Part shown: piece after piece, positions 53,580 to 59,769 of the stretch
Layout of the letters: every line of letters begins with the position of its first letter
How positions within the stretch are numbered: position 1 is the first letter of the stretch
Virus record (IMG/VR): IMGVR_UViG_3300030329_002967
Span: 1-64,000 of that record
Direction: 5' to 3' (one strand)
Length of the DNA stretch: 64,000 bases
Source: a virus
Translations under genes and position numbers: made by a program
Notes under the pieces: model-generated
Databases searched by the model: none
What the model was told of the DNA's origin: nothing
The model's input: only the letters and a program-made list of their open reading frames with translations

Positions 53580-54060
53580 CTCTTTTATCCAGATCCTCTG
53601 GTTTCAGATACTCTGCTAGGTGTTGGCAATCCTCATCGGGGTAGTCATATACTTCTACGTTACCTTTTGAATCATGCTTATAGTTCCCGTCTTCATCCTT
53701 TAGTGCGTAGGATAAATCCCAAACTACTACTTCGTATTTTTTCTTCTTACTCATCTCCTTATCTTCCCAATCTATTGAATGAGCATAAACAAGTAACCCT
53801 TCCAAAGCCTGTGAAGGATCTGTAAGCTTTAATACAATATTGCACCCTTCATCTATAAGCTCCTCATTCTCAGAATTATCATAATCAAGTACCGCCTCTA
53901 AGGTTGGCGTATCTCTAACTATAACTGCTCTGTGATGCTGAAAAGAACGCTTACGAATTGCTCCAACGTCTCTAACCTTTAATGGATATACGAGAGTAGC
54001 TTCGTCGTAAGCTCTTGTGCAGGACTTCCTTATCTGTCTATACTTATTAGTGTTTTTCAT
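53569..54060 (-). CDS. Two-part accessory protein with internal start-like block
   Basis: 163 residues. The first 97 (KVRDVGAIRKRSFQHHRAVIVRD...LKLTDPSQALEGLLVYAHSI) form one unit. Then EDKEMSKKKKYEVVVWDLSY begins a second unit of about 60 residues that is related at its start to the next gene. This looks like a fusion of two small genes, or an internal start at Met 103. The ATG is 8 nt after the -10 box (GCACGATG). Confidence 0.6.
   Translation of the reverse strand: MKNTNKYRQIRKSCTRAYDEATLVYPLKVRDVGAIRKRSFQHHRAVIVRDTPTLEAVLDYDNSENEELIDEGCNIVLKLTDPSQALEGLLVYAHSIDWEDKEMSKKKKYEVVVWDLSYALKDEDGNYKHDSKGNVEVYDYPDEDCQHLAEYLKPEDLDKRDGR
53734..53767. repeat. 34-bp direct repeat, second copy
   Basis: Identical to 53544-53577; here it is inside the long gene. 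Confidence 0.85.
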
Positions 54061-54068
54061 CGTGCTTT

Positions 54069-54097
54069 ACTATAACACAGGTTAAAACCTTTGTCAA
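54069..54097 (-). promoter_or_regulatory. Leaderless-type promoter of the 54060 gene
   Basis: TTGACA, 17 nt AAGGTTTTAACCTGTGT, TATAGT; 8 nt to the ATG. The first ATG position is changed to ACG here. Confidence 0.9.
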
Positions 54098-54109
54098 CTA
54101 AAAAGGCTA

Positions 54110-54691
54110 CTAATATTGATCTCCTTCCCTAGCGTATACTTCAACTCGCCTCTGAATTTCATCAAAGATTAAGTTAATAGTCTTCCGGCTAGTCTCCGTT
54201 CCGTAGTACCCACTCCCATGCGTTCCTTCTTTGATTCTATTAACCCTCAGAGCCACTAACTTAAGTAACTCTTCACTGGTACAGGTTTCAAAAAAATCAG
54301 TATAAACATCCCAATTCCATTCAACTCCATAAAGATCATTATCGGGTTTAGTAACAGGCTCTTCCTTATTCTTAGGAGCAGAGCAGAGCCGAGTAGACGC
54401 ATACTCGCTTATATAAGGATTCATCCACTCCTTAACAAAATAATTAAGGGATCTTGTTCCTATAACTCCTTCATTAATAGGATGCCTACCTTTTCTATCA
54501 TACCTATATTGGATAGAAATGGAATTAGGTTTACCTGTCGCTTCCTCCACTGCCTTAATCGCATCCTCACCTACCCAATTCTGCTGAAGATAATGTTGGC
54601 GAAATCTTCCAACTTTACTGCAAACGCCATCAATTACTTCAGATGGGACGTTGCTCTCAATAAACTCTTTAATTGTTTCTATATTCATCAT
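54110..54691 (-). CDS. Uncharacterised protein, MMN start
   Basis: 193 residues, the largest of the unknown accessory proteins. Helical with aromatic clusters (YGVEWNWDVYTDFFETC, HGSGYYGTETSRKTINLIFDEIQRRV). No family recognised. Single-gene unit. Confidence 0.65.
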   Translation of the reverse strand: MMNIETIKEFIESNVPSEVIDGVCSKVGRFRQHYLQQNWVGEDAIKAVEEATGKPNSISIQYRYDRKGRHPINEGVIGTRSLNYFVKEWMNPYISEYASTRLCSAPKNKEEPVTKPDNDLYGVEWNWDVYTDFFETCTSEELLKLVALRVNRIKEGTHGSGYYGTETSRKTINLIFDEIQRRVEVYAREGDQY

Positions 54692-54697
54692 GCTTTT

Positions 54698-54726
54698 AAT
54701 ATAACACAGGTTAAAACCTTTGTCAA
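54698..54726 (-). promoter_or_regulatory. Leaderless-type promoter of the 54691 gene
   Basis: TTGACA, 17 nt AAGGTTTTAACCTGTGT, TATATT; 6 nt to the first ATG. Confidence 0.9.
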
Positions 54727-54746
54727 GTTATTTTATATAAGTTTTT

Positions 54747-55097
54747 TTAAGCTATCGCCTTCCTTCCTAACCCTTCCATATTTAGCTCTGGCCGCATCTC
54801 CTTAATCATTGCAAGCTCACAGGCATGGGCTTCTTTCTTGCCTCGTATGATAGTCACTACTTCCCGTGTAAAGGCATCTGGCCCCGACTCTCTGATAGCA
54901 TCAGCTATACGAGTAACCTTACCGTACTGAAGTGCATTCCGTGTATGGGCCTTGAACCTATTCTTCACTGAACGAGTGAATGCCCTGCCTTCCGCTACTA
55001 CCACACCTATATACTGATCTCCTGTAGTATTGCAGGTAAGTTTATAAATCACATAGTTCCTATCGGAGCGTTTCTTGCGTGGTTTGTTTTTCATCAT
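54747..55097 (-). CDS. GIY-YIG endonuclease
   Basis: 116 residues from the ATG at 55097 (MMK start); a start at 55112 would lie in the promoter. YVIYKLTC then QYIGV gives the GIY and YIG elements, followed by VKNRFKAHTRNA with the catalytic Arg and His, and ACELAMIKEMRPELN with the Glu and Asn. It is a single-domain enzyme with a basic N-terminus (KNKPRKKRSDR). Probably a free-standing homing endonuclease. Confidence 0.82.
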   Translation of the reverse strand: MMKNKPRKKRSDRNYVIYKLTCNTTGDQYIGVVVAEGRAFTRSVKNRFKAHTRNALQYGKVTRIADAIRESGPDAFTREVVTIIRGKKEAHACELAMIKEMRPELNMEGLGRKAIA

Positions 55098-55103
55098 GCC
55101 TAC

Positions 55104-55131
55104 AGTATACACAATAAAAGAACTTTGTCAA
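55104..55131 (-). promoter_or_regulatory. Leaderless-type promoter of the GIY-YIG gene
   Basis: TTGACA, 16 nt AAGTTCTTTTATTGTG, TATACT; 6 nt to the first ATG. A palindrome lies 8 bases upstream. Confidence 0.82.
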
Positions 55132-55139
55132 ATAAAAAG

Positions 55140-55156
55140 ATTGAACGACGTTCAAA
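55140..55156. promoter_or_regulatory. Dispersed palindrome, copy 14
   Basis: ATTGAACGACGTTCAAA, between the U-tract of the terminator and the GIY-YIG promoter. Confidence 0.7.
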
Positions 55157-55218
55157 AAAAATAGGGTCGGGAGAAACTCTTATATGCTGACTGTACGCCA
55201 ACTAGTAACTCCCGACCC
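55154..55218 (-). terminator. Large terminator-like stem with U-tract
   Basis: GGGTCGGGAG (55164-55173) and CTCCCGACCC (55209-55218) pair perfectly over 10 bp around 35 nt. On the minus strand the stem is followed by UA and eight U. It ends the 55478 transcript, including the structured part at 55241-55333. Confidence 0.72.
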
Positions 55219-55240
55219 CGGTATGATGAAAAAAGCTTGT

Positions 55241-55333
55241 AACAGTAACCAACCAAAGTTTTCGAGAATTTAAGATCCTGTTGTGGATCGCTCTATCACT
55301 TTGTAACTCCCTTGGTAGAGAGTGGTTACTGTT
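55241..55333 (-). ncRNA. Structured 3' UTR or RNA candidate
   Basis: AACAGTAACCA (55241-55251) and TGGTTACTGTT (55323-55333) pair perfectly over 11 bp. Inside are GATCC/GGATC (6-nt loop) and CTCTATC/GGTAGAG (7 bp with one G-U), making a three-way junction. It starts 4 bases after the stop of the 46-aa gene and is followed by a terminator, so it could be a stable 3'-end-derived RNA. Confidence 0.58.
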
Positions 55334-55337
55334 AAAA

Positions 55338-55478
55338 TTATCTCCAATCGCCTATATGAACCACGTACTTATTCATATCAGGTGCTTCAATCTCAAAGGA
55401 AAGCTTCTCCATCTTCAGCCAGTAGATTAACTTAACCAACTGCTCTGTCTCGTATAATGTAATTGTGTCTCCCATCAT
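55338..55478 (-). CDS. Microprotein, MMG start
   Basis: 46 residues: MMGDTITLYETEQLVKLIYW, LKMEKLSFEIEAPDMNKY, VVHIGDWR. Alpha/beta pattern. No family recognised. It lies between a strong promoter and a structured 3' UTR; the RNA part may be as important as the peptide. Confidence 0.65.
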   Translation of the reverse strand: MMGDTITLYETEQLVKLIYWLKMEKLSFEIEAPDMNKYVVHIGDWR

Positions 55479-55484
55479 GCTTTT

Positions 55485-55513
55485 ACTATATCACAGGTTA
55501 AAACCTTTGTCAA
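55485..55513 (-). promoter_or_regulatory. Leaderless-type promoter of the 55478 gene
   Basis: TTGACA, 17 nt AAGGTTTTAACCTGTGA, TATAGT; 6 nt to the first ATG. The end of the 55667 gene overlaps its -35 box and spacer. Confidence 0.9.
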
Positions 55514-55667
55514 ATAAAAAGTGTTGGATTTTTGATAACGTGGATTTACCATTTATGGTGGGCTTACCATCGTTACTCTCAGACTCGCTGGTTTTCAACA
55601 GCAAGAGGTTATTTCTGCGTTTAGAAATTACCCAACTACCTTTGTACAAAATGTTAACAATAATCAT
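55491..55667 (-). CDS. Microprotein whose end overlaps a promoter
   Basis: 58 residues from an ATG at 55667 that overlaps the end of the 55836 gene. Basic with KRRNNLLLLKTSESES. Its last residues FDKGFNL plus stop are read from the promoter sequence (TTGACAAAGGTTTTAACC...TGA). No family recognised. The overlap may be chance read-through to the first stop. Confidence 0.48.
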   Translation of the reverse strand: MIIVNILYKGSWVISKRRNNLLLLKTSESESNDGKPTINGKSTLSKIQHFLFDKGFNL

Positions 55668-55836
55668 TATGAGTAAATATATCTTTCCATAGTTTTACAA
55701 CTTCCTTATCACTCATCTTATTATAAACGAAATCTAACAGGAGATCGACTATCTCACCTTCATGCATAGTGCGAGCTTCCCTTTGAGCTAATTCAAAACG
55801 CTTATTCTTTAACTCAATCATCTCTTCTTCTTTCAT
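55654..55836 (-). CDS. Small helical protein
   Basis: 60 residues, charged, helical (EEEMIELKNKRFELAQREARTMHEGEIVDLLL read in parts). Fourth gene of the unit from the 56278 promoter. No family recognised. Confidence 0.6.
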   Translation of the reverse strand: MKEEEMIELKNKRFELAQREARTMHEGEIVDLLLDFVYNKMSDKEVVKLWKDIFTHNDYC

Positions 55837-55841
55837 AACTT

Positions 55842-56090
55842 CTAACGATACTTACTGTTAAACTGTAACTCCCAACCCTTCGGGCTAACTCCCGTGACCG
55901 CAAACTCCCTGTCATCCGCACTAAGCGACCTTAGCGCATCTTGAGCTAAAGCCCCTTGGTTGTACCGAAACAACTCCTGCGCTGGAATAGCGACGCTATA
56001 CTCCTCTCCCGTAACGACACACGGCCCCGTAAAAGTGTAAACGTGTGGGTCGTAGGACTCTTCGTATTTGCAGTTTTGTAGGTATGCCAT
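55842..56090 (-). CDS. Small beta protein of a conserved-looking phage type
   Basis: 82 residues. The part VYTFTGPCVVTGEEYSVAIPAQELFRYNQGALAQDALRSLSADDREF has the look of a small phage family, with a beta hairpin, the LFRYNQG turn and an acidic helix, but I cannot name it. It follows the 59-aa gene by 2 bases. Confidence 0.66.
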   Translation of the reverse strand: MAYLQNCKYEESYDPHVYTFTGPCVVTGEEYSVAIPAQELFRYNQGALAQDALRSLSADDREFAVTGVSPKGWELQFNSKYR

Positions 56091-56092
56091 AA

Positions 56093-56272
56093 TTATTCGT
56101 AGCTGTAAGGGATGCTGTCATCTGAATAAACTTCAGATAGTTGTTTTGCGATTAGTGCGACCCTCTCGGTTTCATTCGCATCATCATTCAATATCTCCCA
56201 TAGCTCTCGTGGATCTGACTCCCCGAAAACTTCCCGTGGGTCTTGTTGTATCAATTCTTTATTTTTCATCAT
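56093..56272 (-). CDS. Acidic microprotein, MMK start
   Basis: 59 residues: MMKNKELIQQDPREVFGESD, PRELWEILNDDANETER, then VALIAKQLSEVYSDDSIP. Acidic and helical. First gene of the unit. Found by reading downstream of the promoter. Confidence 0.65.
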   Translation of the reverse strand: MMKNKELIQQDPREVFGESDPRELWEILNDDANETERVALIAKQLSEVYSDDSIPYSYE

Positions 56273-56277
56273 GCCTT

Positions 56278-56306
56278 ACTATAACACAGGAATTATTCTT
56301 TGTCAA
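56278..56306 (-). promoter_or_regulatory. Leaderless-type promoter of the 56272 gene
   Basis: TTGACA, 17 nt AAGAATAATTCCTGTGT, TATAGT; 5 nt to the first ATG. The -35 box encodes the last residues (IDKE) of the 56559 gene. Confidence 0.85.
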
Positions 56307-56559
56307 TTAAAATATATAACTTTTTTAATAACCTTCTGTACCGAGCATCCAGTACTATAACTACCCCTAAGATAAGAATGTTCAGCACCTTGATAGGCAG
56401 GAGTTCCATGCCTTTTTCGGAATCAACTAAATACAGCATAACCCACGCAAATGTGCCTACCAGCACTGCCCATAGCAATAACTCCTTTATTCTATACAGT
56501 CTGCAAAGCCTACTATGTAGGCGAGTAGACTCGCTAAATTGGTATTCGGTTTTCTTCAT
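56293..56559 (-). CDS. Two-span membrane protein
   Basis: 88 residues with membrane segments at about 29-47 (LLLWAVLVGTFAWVMLYLV) and 54-70 (LPIKVLNILILGVVIVL). Basic ends. Its stop lies inside the next promoter. It overlaps the gene upstream by 4 bases. No family recognised. Confidence 0.63.
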   Translation of the reverse strand: MKKTEYQFSESTRLHSRLCRLYRIKELLLWAVLVGTFAWVMLYLVDSEKGMELLPIKVLNILILGVVIVLDARYRRLLKKLYILIDKE

Positions 56560-56963
56560 CTCTTCGATCTGCTGGTGTAATATTCGTTAAGCTCCTTCTG
56601 GGTTTCGGTAAATGAATCCCATGACTTACTCAGGTGGGCTGAGGTAACTCGCTCGTTATGCTCATCTTCACCTGCGTAGAGCGGGATGGCGCAAGTCTTC
56701 CCGTCTTCGTCACATGGCCTGTAGTTATCCACATGATCCCATAAGTCTACGTTTGGTATCCACCAAAGGTTAGTCTTTCGGGTCTGCTCTAGGTAGGCAT
56801 CTGAGCCAGTCTTGGTGTCCTTAGAGTCGAAGCCTAAGCCGTAAATTCTTGCCAGCCTTCCCATAGCCTCAAATGGGTTTCGGCCAGTGCAGTAGCCCAT
56901 ACAACTCGTAGCGAAGTACGTGCCTTTCTGGGATGTTAAATATAAGTCTAAGTTTTTCATCAT
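56556..56963 (-). CDS. Uncharacterised protein, MMK start
   Basis: 135 residues. The start LDLYLTSQKGTYFATSCMGYCTGRNPFEAMGRLARIYGL has a beta hairpin with two Cys and a helix, similar to small phage proteins of unknown role. The second half is acidic with several Trp. First gene of its unit. Confidence 0.64.
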   Translation of the reverse strand: MMKNLDLYLTSQKGTYFATSCMGYCTGRNPFEAMGRLARIYGLGFDSKDTKTGSDAYLEQTRKTNLWWIPNVDLWDHVDNYRPCDEDGKTCAIPLYAGEDEHNERVTSAHLSKSWDSFTETQKELNEYYTSRSKR

Positions 56964-56969
56964 GCTATT

Positions 56970-56998
56970 ACTATATCACAGGTTAAATCCTTTGTCAA
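56970..56998 (-). promoter_or_regulatory. Leaderless-type promoter of the 56963 gene
   Basis: TTGACA, 17 nt AAGGATTTAACCTGTGA, TATAGT; 6 nt to the first ATG. Confidence 0.9.
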
Positions 56999-57013
56999 GT
57001 TATTTATGTAAGT

Positions 57014-57271
57014 TTATATTACGTGGCCCTCATAGAGATAAAGATCGTCTGGGAAATCACCTCCGCACGTTACCCATGTAATCCCGGTAACCCTGTAATC
57101 GTACTGTTCGCACTCACCGAATACGTCATAGTCCTCATACCAAGGTGCAGGGTATTCGCCTCCTACCTCTGGCTTCAGTTCGGCTACAATCCCTGAGAAC
57201 TCTTCGCCCTTCCATATGAAGCGTATTCGCTGGCCTACGCTTACTGCTGTACTGCACTGTTGTTTCATCAT
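57014..57271 (-). CDS. Small beta-barrel-like protein, MMK start
   Basis: 85 residues. VGQRIRFIWKGEEFSGIVAEL looks like an SH3- or KOW-like barrel start; acidic and Tyr-rich middle (PWYEDYDVFGECEQYDY). No family recognised. Single-gene unit. Confidence 0.64.
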   Translation of the reverse strand: MMKQQCSTAVSVGQRIRFIWKGEEFSGIVAELKPEVGGEYPAPWYEDYDVFGECEQYDYRVTGITWVTCGGDFPDDLYLYEGHVI

Positions 57272-57276
57272 ATTAT

Positions 57277-57305
57277 ACTATAACACAGGTCAAAACCTTT
57301 GTCAA
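57277..57305 (-). promoter_or_regulatory. Leaderless-type promoter of the 57271 gene
   Basis: TTGACA, 17 nt AAGGTTTTGACCTGTGT, TATAGT; 5 nt to the first ATG. Confidence 0.9.
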
Positions 57306-57314
57306 GTTATTTAT

Positions 57315-57377
57315 TTATTTTTTATTGAGTTCGTCATAAATCAAAATCGCCAGTAAAAGAAGGGCTAATATTGTCAT
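57315..57377 (-). CDS. 20-residue membrane microprotein, copy B
   Basis: MTILALLLLAILIYDELNKK, then stop. The ATG is 5 nt after a -10 box of the main family, so this peptide has its own leaderless unit. Near-identical to copy A (52927-52989) at protein level but not at DNA level. Size and shape fit small membrane toxins or regulators of membrane enzymes. Confidence 0.78.
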   Translation of the reverse strand: MTILALLLLAILIYDELNKK

Positions 57378-57382
57378 GCCCT

Positions 57383-57410
57383 AATATAGCACATAAAAAA
57401 CCTTTGTCAA
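57383..57410 (-). promoter_or_regulatory. Leaderless-type promoter of microprotein B
   Basis: TTGACA, 16 nt AAGGTTTTTTATGTGC, TATATT; 5 nt to the ATG. Confidence 0.85.
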
Positions 57411-57455
57411 GTAAATTATATATTTAATTTTTTTAATTTTTATACGATATTTTGC

Positions 57456-57484
57456 TTGACAAAGGACATAACCTGTGTTATACT
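57456..57484 (+). promoter_or_regulatory. Plus-strand promoter without a gene (3)
   Basis: TTGACA, 17 nt AAGGACATAACCTGTGT, TATACT. It is back to back with the microprotein B promoter and nearly identical to the plus-strand copy at 50427. Confidence 0.85.
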
Positions 57485-57490
57485 ATACAC

Positions 57491-57690
57491 GGAACCTTGA
57501 TGCACTAACGGTAATATGCGATTGGTGAAACTTCGTCCTTAAATGGCCTTATACTATTCGACGGAGCCTGAAAAACCGTGGGTGCGGTGAATCTTACCCA
57601 TTCGGCGTACCCAAAAAACCCTGAGGCGCACTATTCGGCGTAGAAAAAACCACCGATAGGCCGCATAAACCTCCATATCCCTTTTTTATA
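57491..57690 (+). ncRNA. Candidate plus-strand noncoding RNA (3) with repeated ATTCGG units
   Basis: No long frame follows the promoter. 57580-57592 and 57600-57612 form a 13-position hairpin with one mismatch and two wobble pairs. The word yATTCGrCGkA occurs three times (57554-57566, 57598-57610, 57631-57643), each followed within a few bases by an A-run and CC. A T-run near 57684-57690 may end it. The gap 57378-57947 has no protein gene. Confidence 0.58.
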
Positions 57691-57822
57691 ATCCAACAAC
57701 TCTATCAAGCTAAGCCCCATCAAGCTCAAAAAAGTGCCTCAAAAAAATGTGTGCCGTCCCTAGCTTTGCCAAATTTTCGAGATTATTTTAAAAATTAAAA
57801 ATTAAATATTATATAAAAGTTA

Positions 57823-57839
57823 ATGTAAATGTGAACATG
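57823..57839. repeat. Single copy of the iteron-like 17-bp element
   Basis: ATGTAAATGTGAACATG matches the 47292-47308 unit at 14 of 17 positions. It lies in an AT-rich stretch (57781-57830) followed by GATAGG-like short repeats to 57895. Confidence 0.45.
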
Positions 57840-57947
57840 AATGTGTGTATACAGATAGGGATAAGGATAGGAATAGATCTATAGATAAGTATAGGTCTTA
57901 ATTGTTCTATTCTATTATAGAGATAACGTGGCGCAACGGGTTGAGTC

Positions 57948-58157
57948 TTAAGATTGCTCTGCCGCTTCCTCCATCTCTTGAGCTAAGTCTTCGTCCACCG
58001 CACTCCAGTCAAAGTTATCTGCAACTTCAGAACTCTTACTATCCCAATCAGCCTGTGACACTGGCGCACCTATATCATCCCTCGTCCACACCTTACCTAT
58101 TATATGCTCGTCAGGCTCAAGATCAGATAAGCTATCTATAAATTCATCAACAGTCAT
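57948..58157 (-). CDS. Small acidic protein
   Basis: 69 residues with about 20 Asp/Glu: LSDLEPDEHIIGKVWTRDDI, then SEVADNFDWSAVDEDLAQEMEEAAEQ. Possible DNA mimic or inhibitor; no family recognised. It follows the 34-aa membrane microprotein with an overlap. Confidence 0.64.
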   Translation of the reverse strand: MTVDEFIDSLSDLEPDEHIIGKVWTRDDIGAPVSQADWDSKSSEVADNFDWSAVDEDLAQEMEEAAEQS

Positions 58158-58251
58158 CTTTATCTAAATTCAAATATACAGAAAGGCTGTACCTCAGTGC
58201 AAAAACTGCTAAGGACAACCATAACCCAGTACATATAAATGTAATAAGCAT
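58147..58251 (-). CDS. Possible single-span membrane microprotein
   Basis: 34 residues: MLITFICTGLWLSLAVFALR then YSLSVYLNLDKDDC. One membrane segment. It overlaps the start of the next gene by 11 bases. No ribosome-binding site or family promoter is seen, so the call is tentative. Confidence 0.42.
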   Translation of the reverse strand: MLITFICTGLWLSLAVFALRYSLSVYLNLDKDDC

Positions 58252-58270
58252 GAGCAGACCCTAGCCCACT

Positions 58271-58287
58271 ATTGAACGTCGTGCAAA
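58271..58287. promoter_or_regulatory. Dispersed palindrome, copy 15
   Basis: ATTGAACGTCGTGCAAA, 7 bases after the stop of the large terminase gene. Confidence 0.7.
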
Positions 58288-58293
58288 TACGCT

Positions 58294-59769
58294 TTAAGCG
58301 ATAAGTAAAACGTCCCGCTTAACCAGCATCTCCCACGCTATAGACACTGCATCAACTTGGTCATCATGCCTAGCCTCAGGAAACAACTCAAGCTCATTAA
58401 GAAAATCCTTATTCCAATCCCCTCTCACCACACAAACCTTACCAGCCTCTATTAAGTTCAACCAAGGTTGCGCTCTCAGAAGCTTACCTCCCCTTGGAGG
58501 GTTCTTCTTCACCACACTAACCTGTCCAAGCAACTCCTGTTTAACATCAGAGTACACAGCATCAAATCCTGACACACCCTCAACGCCTATACGGAAAACA
58601 CGGTCATTGTCTCTATCGATTAAACTCTGGGTAATAATCATATTACGCATCTGCGCCCACGCTTTTTGACCCCTCCTAGAATTAATAATATAAAACCTAC
58701 CATTCTTATCCCTAGCGCAAAGGACACCAGCGGTAAAGTCTGCTTGCTGTCCCTCAGTAATAGCCAAGTCCCATCCTCTAACCCACTCCACATCTCTAGG
58801 AACTTCATCCTTTGTTATAAAAACTAAATTAGATATATCGCATTGCTCGCCGCTAGCGGTCTGAGGTCTACCCATATACTGAGACTCCCACTCATAAGAA
58901 GGCATCATAGCCTTCACACCTTCAAGAAATTTTAAAGGCCGTTGCTCAGGGAATAAAGCCTCTCCCGGTTCCCGTCCAAGTACATCCCCCTCTTCTGCAA
59001 TAGCCGCCAAGTTTGTCTGCTGAAATAACAACTCCTCATGCCCAGCATCAATAAGCTTCCTCTGTCCTTCCTCAGAAATTAACCCCCCAATAAGATCGTC
59101 AGGATGCCACCTCGTAGCTATAATGAATATCTTTCCATCGGCACTCATACGAGTAAGGCAGTCAGCATGAAACCACTGATTAATTTTTCTTCTCTGCGAA
59201 GGAGACTCTGCCTCCGCTCTTCCAGAATGCGGATCATCAATTATCAGCCAATCGACCCTCCTACCAGTAAGCTTTGAACCAGCCGACCTAGCTTGAATAT
59301 TAGAATTATTAGTAAACAATACATCCCCTGCCCTATCTCGACCCTTAACAGGTCTTATGTCTGGAAAAATCAACTGATATCTAGGACTCTCCATAACCCT
59401 CCTAGCCTCGTCAATAAACTCTGTAAGCAAAGAATGAGAAAACCCTGTAAGCGCAATATTAATTCCCGGCTCTGCCCCAATAAGCCATGCGGCTACCCTA
59501 ACAGAAAGCATCCTACTCTTTCCATGCTGAGGAGGAACCGAAACGACCTGATACTTACCTATCTTACCCTCCCAGCACTTCTGAGCTACGTCAGCCAGAT
59601 AAGTATGCAAAGCCCCTAAAGAATAAACCTGACCCTCTACCTGAGGCCACATAAAATGAAGGAACGAAAGTAAGTCTTTCCTAGATGCCCCCACAAGTAC
59701 TTCAAGAACAGCCTCATGCTCGTCTTTAGAAAAGTTAGAAGTTGATTCCTTAGTGTTTGTCTTCGCCAT
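58294..59769 (-). CDS. terL: Large terminase subunit
   Basis: 491 residues. The ATPase has Walker A VPPQHGKS (about 80-87), Walker B LIIDDPH and coupling motif ATRWHPDD. The nuclease domain has RGWDLAITE with the first Asp, a second acidic site in IGVEGVSGFDA, and RHDDQVDAVS near the end. It cuts and packages phage DNA. It overlaps the small membrane protein upstream by 20 bases. It is of normal length. Confidence 0.92.
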   Translation of the reverse strand: MAKTNTKESTSNFSKDEHEAVLEVLVGASRKDLLSFLHFMWPQVEGQVYSLGALHTYLADVAQKCWEGKIGKYQVVSVPPQHGKSRMLSVRVAAWLIGAEPGINIALTGFSHSLLTEFIDEARRVMESPRYQLIFPDIRPVKGRDRAGDVLFTNNSNIQARSAGSKLTGRRVDWLIIDDPHSGRAEAESPSQRRKINQWFHADCLTRMSADGKIFIIATRWHPDDLIGGLISEEGQRKLIDAGHEELLFQQTNLAAIAEEGDVLGREPGEALFPEQRPLKFLEGVKAMMPSYEWESQYMGRPQTASGEQCDISNLVFITKDEVPRDVEWVRGWDLAITEGQQADFTAGVLCARDKNGRFYIINSRRGQKAWAQMRNMIITQSLIDRDNDRVFRIGVEGVSGFDAVYSDVKQELLGQVSVVKKNPPRGGKLLRAQPWLNLIEAGKVCVVRGDWNKDFLNELELFPEARHDDQVDAVSIAWEMLVKRDVLLIA

